Assembly (NCBI GenBank): GCA_964368305.1
Contig: CAYJAB010000005.1
Coordinates: 1 to 64,000, forward strand
Source: CAYJAB01 sp964368305
Lineage (GTDB): Bacteria > Bacillota_I > Bacilli_A > Erysipelotrichales > Erysipelotrichaceae
Direction: 5' to 3'
Length of the DNA: 64,000 nucleotides
Part shown: positions 27,289 to 36,400 of the stretch, piece by piece
Numbering within the stretch: the stretch's first letter is position 1
Layout of the letters: every line of letters starts with the position of its first letter
Position numbers and translations under genes: made by a program
The notes under the pieces: generated by a model
What the model saw: only the letters and a program-made list of their open reading frames with translations
What the model was told of the DNA's origin: nothing
Database searches by the model: none

Positions 27289-28689
27289 CTATTTTAGTTT
27301 TGCAGTATATGCTCCAATATATGTGAAGTCACCTTCATCAACATGGTCATATTCCCCTGCAAGAATCAATCCTACATCCTCAATTACATCTTCAATTTTG
27401 ACAAACTCCCCAGAGATTCCTGTGTATTGTTCAGCGACAAACATCGGTTGAGAGAAATAATTTCTTAGTTTTCTCGCTCTAAAGAATGTATCATAATCTG
27501 ATTTTGAAAGTTCATCAATTCCTAAAACCGCAACAATTTGTTCAAGTTCTTCATAACGTGATAAACATTTTAAAGAATCTTCAACTAAACGGAAATGCGT
27601 TTCCCCGATAATTTCAGGATCTACGATATTCGAATTTGTTCTAAATACGTTAATTGCAGGATACAATCCTTTTTCCGCAACTTTACGATCTAATACAACT
27701 TGACCATCTAAATGCTTACTAATCGCATGTACAGCTCCATCATTCATATCATCTGCTGGAATATAAATCGCTTGGAAGGATGTAATTGATCCTGATTCAG
27801 TAGAGTTGATACGTTCTTCAACCTCACTGATTTCAGTTAATAAAGATGGAGAATACCCATTATCAATCGGCATTCTAGAAAGTTCCGTAGAAATTTCCGC
27901 ATTCGCTTGAACCATACGATAAATATTATCGATAAACAATAATACATCTTGTTCTTTTTCATCTCTTAAATACTCAGCTAATGTTAATCCTGTATAGATT
28001 GCGCGACTTCTACTCATCGCATTATCTCCCATTTGTCCAAAAGCCATAGAGATTTTATCAAATAATTTTGCTTCAATCATTTCATCATAAAGGTCACGTC
28101 CTTCACGACTTCTCTCACCAATCCCAACAAACACTGAGTTTGATTCAAACCCTTTGTATACGTTGTTGATTAATTCCTTAATGATTACTGTCTTACCAAC
28201 ACCAGCTCCACCTAATAGACCCATTTTAAACCCTTTACGCATTGGCGCAAAGAAGTCTAACACTTTAATTCCTGTCCACAAGATATCCCCATTAATATTG
28301 ATTTGACTCATATCTAATGCTTTATCGTAAATATTTCTTGTCTTTGTTTTTTCAGATAAATGATCACCTGCAATTAAAGAACCATAAGGATTAAATACAT
28401 GTCCTAAGATTTGATCATCATAAGCAACTTGTATTCCACCTTTTTGGAAATAAATATCTAAGCCTCTTTTTAATCCATTTGTCATTCCAAAGCAAATTGC
28501 TGAAACCATGCTCTTTTGAATTTCAGCGATTTCAAAATATACTTTTTCATCATTTAAGTATGTATATACTAAATCCCTAATTGAAACTTCTTGAGAACCC
28601 TCTAAAAATATTTCAATTTTTAAGCTACTTACAGAAATAATCTTTCCGATAATTACATCTTGATTATTTACTAAATTTGTATTACTCAT
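27289..28689 (-). CDS. F1-like ATPase beta subunit (catalytic)
   Basis: This 466-residue protein has the complete catalytic set: P-loop GGAGVGKT near residue 160, the general-base glutamate in GIGERSREG, Walker B LLFIDNIYR, the GSITSFQAIYIPADD block, the DELSKSD lever loop (normally DELSEED) and HVAEQFTG-like FVAEQYTG. ATP hydrolysis is therefore expected. Sequence around the nucleotide site is closer to canonical beta than the rest. It is 22 bases after gamma and seven before epsilon. It is not annotated atpD because the membrane partner lacks the ion-binding residue, so ATP synthesis is unlikely. Confidence 0.92.
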   Translation of the reverse strand: MSNTNLVNNQDVIIGKIISVSSLKIEIFLEGSQEVSIRDLVYTYLNDEKVYFEIAEIQKSMVSAICFGMTNGLKRGLDIYFQKGGIQVAYDDQILGHVFNPYGSLIAGDHLSEKTKTRNIYDKALDMSQININGDILWTGIKVLDFFAPMRKGFKMGLLGGAGVGKTVIIKELINNVYKGFESNSVFVGIGERSREGRDLYDEMIEAKLFDKISMAFGQMGDNAMSRSRAIYTGLTLAEYLRDEKEQDVLLFIDNIYRMVQANAEISTELSRMPIDNGYSPSLLTEISEVEERINSTESGSITSFQAIYIPADDMNDGAVHAISKHLDGQVVLDRKVAEKGLYPAINVFRTNSNIVDPEIIGETHFRLVEDSLKCLSRYEELEQIVAVLGIDELSKSDYDTFFRARKLRNYFSQPMFVAEQYTGISGEFVKIEDVIEDVGLILAGEYDHVDEGDFTYIGAYTAKLK

Positions 28690-28711
28690 ATTTTCACCTT
28701 TCTACCTTAAA

Positions 28712-29503
28712 TTAAGCTTTCTGCTTCAATGATTTTTGCTGAATAAATCCATCAATCGTTTTCTTAAAAGATGCTTGCGTTTCTTCAGTTCTTCTTCTTT
28801 GCACTGTTTCAGCTTCAATCTCATCTAATTTCTTTAATGATTGTGTTGTAGCACTTTGTCTTATTGTATTTTCAGATGCCAAAGCACTCGCTGCTGCAAT
28901 CTTAACTTGATAAGATAAATAAGAAACAATCATTTTTTCCAATAAATCTGATACATCGCCTTCAATCGCAAAATCAGTCCATTGTCCTTTTTTACTATCA
29001 TAATCCTCATCATCTGCTAAAGGATAAATCTTTCTTTCAACAGGTGCAATTTTACTAATGTTATAATAATGATTGTAAACTAAATAAATTTCAGACCATT
29101 CTTTTTCAAGAACTGCTTGAGCCAATTTTCTTTTAATTAACCCGAAGTTTTCTTCAAAATCTTCTTGAGTTAAATATAAACTAAACTCTTTATTACGTTT
29201 TACTTTTTTACCAATCACTATTTTTTCACTTTTTTCATCTTGATTAATTTTAGAAACAATTGTCGAATTTATGTTTCCACAAAAACCTAAATCAGAACCA
29301 ATATAGATTTTTAATGGTGGTAAATCGGCGCTTGGCAAAGAGAGTTTTTTATCTACTTTTAAATTTTTGTTATTAAAGATCAAACGCATCATAGACTCTA
29401 ACTCATCCGATACACGCGTATATTTTGACGCGAGGGTTGTTGATCTTTCAACTCTTAATAAAGCGTGAAAGTTCATAACCTTTACAATCGCTTTAACGTT
29501 CAT
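28712..29503 (-). CDS. F1-like ATPase gamma subunit (rotor shaft)
   Basis: This 263-residue protein shows the gamma layout: an N-terminal helix, a Rossmann-like middle with SDLGFCGNINSTIV (canonical SDRGLCGGLN), and a long C-terminal helix containing ALASENTIRQ (canonical SLASEHAAR). Divergence elsewhere is high and it is slightly shorter than the usual ~285 residues. It should form the rotating coiled coil inside alpha3-beta3 and seat on the c-like ring. Its start overlaps the alpha stop (TAATG). Confidence 0.9.
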   Translation of the reverse strand: MNVKAIVKVMNFHALLRVERSTTLASKYTRVSDELESMMRLIFNNKNLKVDKKLSLPSADLPPLKIYIGSDLGFCGNINSTIVSKINQDEKSEKIVIGKKVKRNKEFSLYLTQEDFEENFGLIKRKLAQAVLEKEWSEIYLVYNHYYNISKIAPVERKIYPLADDEDYDSKKGQWTDFAIEGDVSDLLEKMIVSYLSYQVKIAAASALASENTIRQSATTQSLKKLDEIEAETVQRRRTEETQASFKKTIDGFIQQKSLKQKA

Positions 29504-30825
29504 TAATCTGTTTCCTTGTTCAACAAGTCAATGCTTTCAAGCATCTGCTCACTTGTTCTAACTGCAAATTTATGTTGTTTAAGTATATCCATGATTTTTG
29601 CACCACGTAACATACTTCTTTTCATTGCAGCTCCCATTTCATCTACGTTTGCTAATTCAAAAATTTCTCTTTGCTCTAAGTAAGATAATAATTCACGTCT
29701 AATTTTTGGACCAACTTGTTTCATATCACGTGTCTGTACTGCACCACCTAAACGTGATACTGAAAGTCCGTAATTAATCGCAGGTTTTTGTCCTTTTTCA
29801 AAACTTTTCGCAGATAAAACAATTTGTCCATCTGTAATAGAAATAATATTTGTTGAAATATAATCTGTAATATTTCCACCTTTTGTTTCACAAATAGGTA
29901 AAATTGTAATAGAACCTCCATTTTCATGTTGACACCCAAGCTCTAAAAGTCTTGAATGAGAATAGAAAATATCTGGTGGATATGCATCACGTCCTGGAGT
30001 TTTCTCCATTAATAATGCCATCTCACGACATACATCCGCATGACGTTTTAAATCATCTAACACAACTAAAACATCTTTAGACTCTTCTAAATAAAGTCTA
30101 GCGATAGATAAAGCAGCGTAAGGCGTATTTCTAAGTACAGGTGCACTTTCATCGTTAAATGCAGTGATAATTACTGTATAAGCCATTGCTCCTCTTTTGA
30201 ATAATTGTGCATATAAATCTTTAATTTCTTTTTTTGTTTTTCCAATTGCTACATAAATACATACAACATCTTTACCTTGTTGATTACAAATTGTATCTAA
30301 AGTAATTTGTGTTTTCCCAGTCTTTTTATCACCAAGAATTAACTGACGTTGCCCTTTTCCAATTGGATATAACATATCAATACCAGTTATTCCTGTTAAT
30401 AATGGACGATTTACAGTTGTACGCTCTAAAATTGAAATTGGGTTTGTTTCAATTGAAATTGTTTCAGCATCATCAAAGATACTTGAAGATAACTTATTTT
30501 CTGCAAATATATCTACAATACATCCAATTGAACTTTTTGAGTACTTTGCTGTAAATAATTCTCCAGTAGATACCACATCATTTCCAACAGAAACTTTATC
30601 AGTCATTTTTGTCAATGCGATAACTACAGAATTTTTATTGATAGAATCTACATAACCTTCATTATTATCTCCGACCAATACTCTTTCAAAATACGCAACA
30701 CCCTCAAGTCCAGATGCCTCAATAACATAATCTCTAACTAGAGTTACTTTACCCATTGTGTAAACATTTGTCTTTTCTTTTATTTTCTTGATTTTTTCAT
30801 CTAAAATTACATTAATTGTTGACAT
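29503..30825 (-). CDS. F1-like ATPase alpha subunit, C-terminally short
   Basis: This 440-residue protein carries the alpha hallmarks: P-loop GDKKTGKT, CIYVAIG, LVVLDDLKRHA, PGRDAYPPDIFYSHSRLLE and the arginine-finger region INYGLSVSRLGGAVQ with the finger Arg. It ends soon after RGAKIMDILKQ, about 60 residues earlier than ordinary alpha (around 500), so part of the C-terminal helical bundle is missing. It is separated from the b/delta gene by one base and overlaps gamma, in the order of a classic F-type operon. Confidence 0.92.
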   Translation of the reverse strand: MSTINVILDEKIKKIKEKTNVYTMGKVTLVRDYVIEASGLEGVAYFERVLVGDNNEGYVDSINKNSVVIALTKMTDKVSVGNDVVSTGELFTAKYSKSSIGCIVDIFAENKLSSSIFDDAETISIETNPISILERTTVNRPLLTGITGIDMLYPIGKGQRQLILGDKKTGKTQITLDTICNQQGKDVVCIYVAIGKTKKEIKDLYAQLFKRGAMAYTVIITAFNDESAPVLRNTPYAALSIARLYLEESKDVLVVLDDLKRHADVCREMALLMEKTPGRDAYPPDIFYSHSRLLELGCQHENGGSITILPICETKGGNITDYISTNIISITDGQIVLSAKSFEKGQKPAINYGLSVSRLGGAVQTRDMKQVGPKIRRELLSYLEQREIFELANVDEMGAAMKRSMLRGAKIMDILKQHKFAVRTSEQMLESIDLLNKETD

Positions 30826-30826
30826 C

Positions 30827-31606
30827 TTACCCTATCTCCTTTTTCGCAATAGCATAATCATAAAGCTTATGATTAATCTCTATTTGAATTCCCTCAATCA
30901 GAGAATCTTTTTTCACTACATTATATTCATCTGTACTTTCTACCTCTACATTAGATGGTACAAAGATCGTTGCTTTTTTATTTTCTAAATCCGCAATCTC
31001 AGTAATATAAGCATAGAACTCAATACTTGAAAATACTTCATTCTCCTCAATATAGTTTTTTAATAATGGCTTAAACTTCTCATCAATACTTTCCTCTAAA
31101 CAAGTAATTTGCTCTTGAGGACTTAAGAAAGTTAAGCTGTATACATTTTCATATGATAATTGTTTTAAAAACGCATTTGCTGTGCCATCTTGCACATCAG
31201 ATGTTTCTTTTTTTAATTCTTTAAATACACGATCTAAATCAAAATTAAAATTATTTTTAATACCTTGATAAATTAGCCCCACATCTTTACTCAAATAATT
31301 TGATTTACTAATAATTTCTAAAGAATCATCCGCTTGTAGTGTATGTGCTTTGAAGTTATTCTCTTGAACAACTTCAACCACATCCTCTTCACTGTTTTTA
31401 TATTCTTCTAATTCCTCAATTTCCTTTCTAAGTACACTTAACTGTAAGCTTTTCAGTTCAAGTGCACTATCATAGATTGAAATCAAGTCCAAAGTACGAC
31501 CTTTGATATTATGTGTTGTTCTTTTAACGAGTGTTAAAATCGCAAGACTTGTAAATAAAATTAGGACTAGCATAACAAGTATCGTTCCAATATACAAATA
31601 TGCCAT
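30827..31606 (-). CDS. b/delta fusion-like peripheral stalk subunit
   Basis: This 259-residue protein has one N-terminal membrane helix (about 5-27), a charged helical stretch (about 35-75), a middle helical domain, and a C-terminal segment DSLIEGIQIEINHKLYDYAI that matches the end of delta/OSCP (canonical pattern D-x-S-L-I-G-G-x-x-x-R-I-G-D-x-V-x-D). It lies between c and alpha, where b and delta normally occur as two genes. A single polypeptide that anchors in the membrane and caps F1 is therefore likely. Fused b-delta proteins are known from actinobacteria; this one is independent in sequence. Confidence 0.75.
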   Translation of the reverse strand: MAYLYIGTILVMLVLILFTSLAILTLVKRTTHNIKGRTLDLISIYDSALELKSLQLSVLRKEIEELEEYKNSEEDVVEVVQENNFKAHTLQADDSLEIISKSNYLSKDVGLIYQGIKNNFNFDLDRVFKELKKETSDVQDGTANAFLKQLSYENVYSLTFLSPQEQITCLEESIDEKFKPLLKNYIEENEVFSSIEFYAYITEIADLENKKATIFVPSNVEVESTDEYNVVKKDSLIEGIQIEINHKLYDYAIAKKEIG

Positions 31607-31618
31607 ACTAATTACCCT

Positions 31619-31867
31619 CTATACGTTTAGTAACGGATTTGCAAATAACAAGATTACCGCTACAGCTAATGTAACAATCAATATCCCTACTAAAATTAGG
31701 GCGACCATTAATACACTATGAAGCACATCATTTTTTGTTTCAGGATTTCTTCCAACCGCTTCAGCGGCTTTACTTCCAGTAATCCCAAGAGCAATCGAAA
31801 CTCCTAAAAAAGCAAATCCCAACATTACTCCAACTGACATCATAATTGATCCTAATAAATTTTCCAT
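31619..31867 (-). CDS. F-type c-like subunit lacking the ion-binding carboxylate
   Basis: This 82-residue hairpin protein has two hydrophobic helices joined by the polar loop EAVGRNPETKND, equivalent to the GR-Q/N-PE loop of c subunits that contacts gamma and epsilon. Counting from this loop, the position of the essential Glu/Asp in helix 2 is occupied by Val-Gly in LILVGILIV, and helix 1 has no acidic residue either. It could still form a ring but should not carry H+ or Na+. It lies 18 bases after the 519-residue gene and 12 before b/delta. Confidence 0.85.
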   Translation of the reverse strand: MENLLGSIMMSVGVMLGFAFLGVSIALGITGSKAAEAVGRNPETKNDVLHSVLMVALILVGILIVTLAVAVILLFANPLLNV

Positions 31868-31885
31868 TGTCCTACTCCTTTTCGT

Positions 31886-33445
31886 TTATTTATAGAAATT
31901 ATTTTTTGAAGTTGCATTTAATACGATTTCATTTGCTGGATTTATTAACTTAACTGTAATAAATTCAGCTGCTTCAAATGCAGGAACTTCTGATTCATCA
32001 ATTTCAAAGACATGTTCAAGACCTTCTTCAATTGCAGTGTTAATATCTTTTGCCGAAATTGTTAATGTCTCTTGTCTTCCCCCATACTCTAATACTAACT
32101 CGCTGCTTGCAGCAACAGTATCAATATCTTCTAAATTCAATACTACAATAATTTTCTCTTTAGAAATTGTACTAATATAAAGACGATTTTCTGTTCTTTT
32201 TGTTTCAACTTTAAAGTAATCTCTTAAAGTATCCGCAACATTTCCATCTTCATCTTCATGTACATGCGCAAGTGCAACATAATATTGCTCCCCACTTTCT
32301 AACCCATTAAATGTATATTCATTATCATAAGGTTGAATTGTAGCTCTAAATGTTGTATCAAAATTTTCCCAATATGTTACAACATTTGAGTCACCCGCTT
32401 TTTCTACATCATATAAATCTTGTACTGTAAGTCCTGCAGCTTCTAATACCGAAGCTTTATGAACTGACATATATGCAAGTCCTAATACTCCATATGGATC
32501 CACAAATTGATAATTTGCAGTGATGCTTGTACTTGTAGTTGAGGTAGCAGATTTAAGCATTAAGATTTGTACGGTTGTTTGTTCTTCACCGATACCACCT
32601 TTACCTCCAGATCCACCAGATCCTCCAGATCCTCCAGTACCACCCGTACCACCGTTTCCGCCAGTACCACCGATACCACCTTGACCACCGTCACCACCTG
32701 TACCACCATCTCCACCTTTAATTACAAGATTGATTTCATCTGGCGTTTGTTCATCGTCAAGTTCTTTATTAATTGCAGGGTCATATGTATTTGTACTTCC
32801 CATGATTTTTCTCATATCAATATTTTGATCACCTATACTTAAAACTTCATTGGCGATATCAAATGTTAATTCATCTGAGATAATCGTTGTTGGTTTAACT
32901 GTTTTTAAACTCATTTGATCAGATAATATATACGCATTACCTACTACATCTAATACTAAGTAGACATAATCATTTACTTCAAATACATTATTTGAATCTG
33001 TAATTACATCTCCTGTAATTAGATACTTACGATCTGATAATTTGTAAAATACTGGTGATGAGAAATCAGTATAAACCATATCATCTTTAACTGCAGTTAC
33101 TTCACCAAATTCATCTATACGATATCCTCCACCAAATACTTGAATTCCATCTGGTCCATACGCTACTGTATTTTCCCCTAAAGGAATTGGTCCTTGATCT
33201 TCAACAGATAAGTAATACTGCCCTTTATTTATTTCATTTGACAGTACACCAGTAGAGCTAAGCTCAACTGGTCTGTTTGTATTGTCAAATACGACTGTAC
33301 TTGTAGATAGTTCAATATTTTCAGGTCTTTGTGAAAGTGCATTGGCTGCTATCAACGTGATAAAGCCAACCAAACCAACTATGACAGCTGAGAATATTAC
33401 AAAATACATCTTAGCTTTTTTATTTAATTTTCTTTGTTTTGACAT
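31886..33445 (-). CDS. Gly-rich anchored surface protein of the ATPase operon
   Basis: This 519-residue protein has a basic N-terminus, a signal-anchor helix (about 12-34), a beta-repeat module (about 40-215), a GG-X repeat spacer (about 243-282, units GGT, GGS, GGK, GGD), and fibronectin-like beta domains (about 290-515). The piece SDRKYLITGD...VNDYVYLV...YILSD resembles SDDRYIIRSN...VSNFVEIS...SILTED in the neighbouring 2079-residue protein. There is no C-terminal anchor. It lies between the 2079-residue gene and c, close to both. The function is unknown; an extracytoplasmic partner of the motor is inferred. Confidence 0.8.
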   Translation of the reverse strand: MSKQRKLNKKAKMYFVIFSAVIVGLVGFITLIAANALSQRPENIELSTSTVVFDNTNRPVELSSTGVLSNEINKGQYYLSVEDQGPIPLGENTVAYGPDGIQVFGGGYRIDEFGEVTAVKDDMVYTDFSSPVFYKLSDRKYLITGDVITDSNNVFEVNDYVYLVLDVVGNAYILSDQMSLKTVKPTTIISDELTFDIANEVLSIGDQNIDMRKIMGSTNTYDPAINKELDDEQTPDEINLVIKGGDGGTGGDGGQGGIGGTGGNGGTGGTGGSGGSGGSGGKGGIGEEQTTVQILMLKSATSTTSTSITANYQFVDPYGVLGLAYMSVHKASVLEAAGLTVQDLYDVEKAGDSNVVTYWENFDTTFRATIQPYDNEYTFNGLESGEQYYVALAHVHEDEDGNVADTLRDYFKVETKRTENRLYISTISKEKIIVVLNLEDIDTVAASSELVLEYGGRQETLTISAKDINTAIEEGLEHVFEIDESEVPAFEAAEFITVKLINPANEIVLNATSKNNFYK

Positions 33446-33462
33446 AATTGCTTCACCTTTCC

Positions 33463-36400
33463 TTAACTTCTTGATGTGAAACTTAAAGTTTCATATGGAA
33501 CTAAATCCGTTTCATTTACATATAACTTAATTGTAACTTGGTATAACCCACGCGCTACAGTATGAGGCAGTACATATGTAAATACATCATAATTCGCATT
33601 GTCTTTTGTTTTTGTAAACATCGGGTCACGTGGTGCAATTGCTTCACCATAATTACTTACAGGATGTCCGTTGTAATTTGTACCTGTGATGCTATATGTA
33701 ATCTTTTTAAAGCTTTGAATTTCTTCGTTGTATTCATTTATAGTTGTAATACCATAACTTTCCGCAAGTGTTAATTCAAATTTATCGCTTTGATTAATAA
33801 AAATTGTAGCCATATCTTTGTTAATTAAGATATTTTCAACTGGCGTTGTAGTTTGTGAACGGCTTGCAATTAAGAAGTTTGCTTCAACTGCTGCCATCGC
33901 ACTATTTCGTTTTGAAGTATCAGGACCTGAATTAATCCAGAATGTATCAATAAAATCATTAAATACTGGATATTTATTCACTTGATTTCCTGCATCATTG
34001 AAGAAGTATTGCCAATCTTTTTTGCTGTTATTATCATTTGGTATTGTATTTCCACTTAATCCATCATGATTATAATCAGGTACTGCATAAATATGAATTT
34101 GATAAATTGTTTCAGGAGAAATATCTACCTGATCAATACTGTTTCCTCTTAATGCATCATCATCTAAGATAAACTCTGTTTGAAGATCCTTTAAGTAATA
34201 AACTTCTTCATCATATTTAGTATAAATACGATTACCATTATTATCTGTAAATCTTACAGTATAAATTGGACTTGGGTTACTCGCAACATCCATGTTTTTA
34301 TCTAACATTAGTGAGTATTCTAAATCCGTTAATGAAACCATAAACGAAATTGACTCAGCAGTTGCCTCATTTGCATAAATCATTGAACTAATGTTATCTA
34401 CAACCCCATCAATAAAGAATGGCTCAACAACCGTAACTTTAGTCTCTTCATTTGAACCAACCATTGCAGTAATTCTTAAGAAATACTCAACACCTGTCGC
34501 AAATTTTTCTCTATTTATACTTGGAGTTAAATTTAAATCAAACATATTTGTATTACTTGTTGGTTTCTCTTCAATTAAACCTAAATCAAGTAATTCTTGA
34601 TTTGTAATATAAGGCGCTTCATTATTTAAAGCAGCTGATTCTGATAAGAAAATATCATATTTTAAATCAACACCTAAGAACTGATTCAATGTAAAGTAAA
34701 GTTGAACATTTTTTTCAAAATAACTGAAATTATAATAAATTGCTCCCTCATTATTTGGCGTGATTTTTAATCCATCATGCGTTTCAAATGTGTAAATCGC
34801 TTTTTCTGTTGTCTGTGTATCAAGCAATATTGTTTCTTTTCCATCCACAACTGCAGAAATAACCATATAATACTCAGTATTTGTACTAAGGCCATCAATT
34901 CTGTTTGCGTTATCTGCTGTACTATAAATATATTCGCCATCAGCGTTGATATCTAATGTAATTTTACCTACATAATTATTTAAAAGATCCGATGCATCTT
35001 CAATTGTTTTATAAACTGAAATGTTTACTCTTGGTTGATCCAACTCTGAGAATCCAGAAATTTGGAATGATTGAATATCTATTAATGTAATAGAAACATC
35101 ATAATCTAATTCACCTACTGTCGGGATTAACTGTGTAAGCGTTGTAGAGTTTTCTCCTTTAAATGTTAATGGATAACTCGCCACACCTTTTGGTACAACA
35201 TGGTACCCTGATAAGTGCTCTAAATTACTACTGTTATTATCCGCTACCCCAAAATGTTGAATTGATAAGTATTTTGTAAATCCAATATTTTGTGCAGATG
35301 TATACGTAAAGTATTTTTGAAGCGCTACTTGGTCTTCTTTTTCATCCTTCACTGTATTTCTTAATGTTTCAATATCAAATCTTGTGTTTAATTGAATCAG
35401 TCCATTTGCAGGAGATTGCGTATTACGATTTGGATATGTACTATATGATCCTAAAATATACTCTGGCTCTGAATTTAATAAGATATTTGTTCTTTGTAAA
35501 CCAAATAAACCAATAGGATTTAAAGTTTCATCTGCATAAGCCCATCCCTGCATTCCACTGTCATATAATACCTCAGCTGTAAATTCAAATGTTTCATCTA
35601 AATACTCATTCCCAAGCTGTGAAGTTGAGAACTTAGAACTTGTAATACCATATTCATTTGTTTCAACTGGAATATAGAATACTGCATCATCAATTGTACT
35701 ATTTGATGTACAATCTACTGTTAATTTTAATGAATACGCTCTTTCAACCAATGTTTCTCTTGGAAGTTGAGAACCTATATATTTATCTGATAACTCAAAT
35801 GTAATATAGTTTTCTTCAAGTACTGGAATCATTTCAATATTAATTGCATTTGCCATAGATCCTGTACTTAAATCTGCACCATATCCCCATTCAACTGGAA
35901 CATGCGCTAAATAGAATGCTTCATCTTCATAATTTGGATCTTTTGTTAACTCTTGTAAAGTGCGTTCATAATCAGGGTTTAAATAACGATTGATCGCTAT
36001 CTCTGGTGAAAGTGTTGCTTTACCATTTGGACCAACATCCCCACGTTCCATTACATAAGGAATTGTAACTTGATACCACCCGTTACCTGTATTTACAGGA
36101 GTAGCATTGATATTCATACTTGATTCAACCCCAAATTCATTTTCAAATTTAATTTGTGTAATTGGGTTACCTGGAGTATCCACAATTGTTTCATCTAAAT
36201 CTTGATATTTATAGTGAATTGTTACAGATGCATTATTTTTATCATTCGCAACTGTAGAGTTTGGTGTATCAAATACATAAGAATAAATAACTGGATCTCC
36301 TTTTGGAGCAGATACCATACCACTATTTAAAATATATGCCGTTCGAATACCAAGTGTTGTTTCAAGTTCACGACCTGCACCATATAAATTTTTATATACT

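Noticed and set aside
26940..31867. Calling the ATPase genes atpA/atpD/atpG/atpE of an ordinary ATP synthase
   Set aside because: No subunit a is recognisable, c lacks its carboxylate, b and delta are fused and alpha is short, so ATP synthesis is unlikely and the usual symbols would mislead.
32567..32842. Plus-strand Thr/Ser-rich open frame
   Set aside because: It is the antisense of the GG-X repeat of the 519-aa protein, without a start signal.
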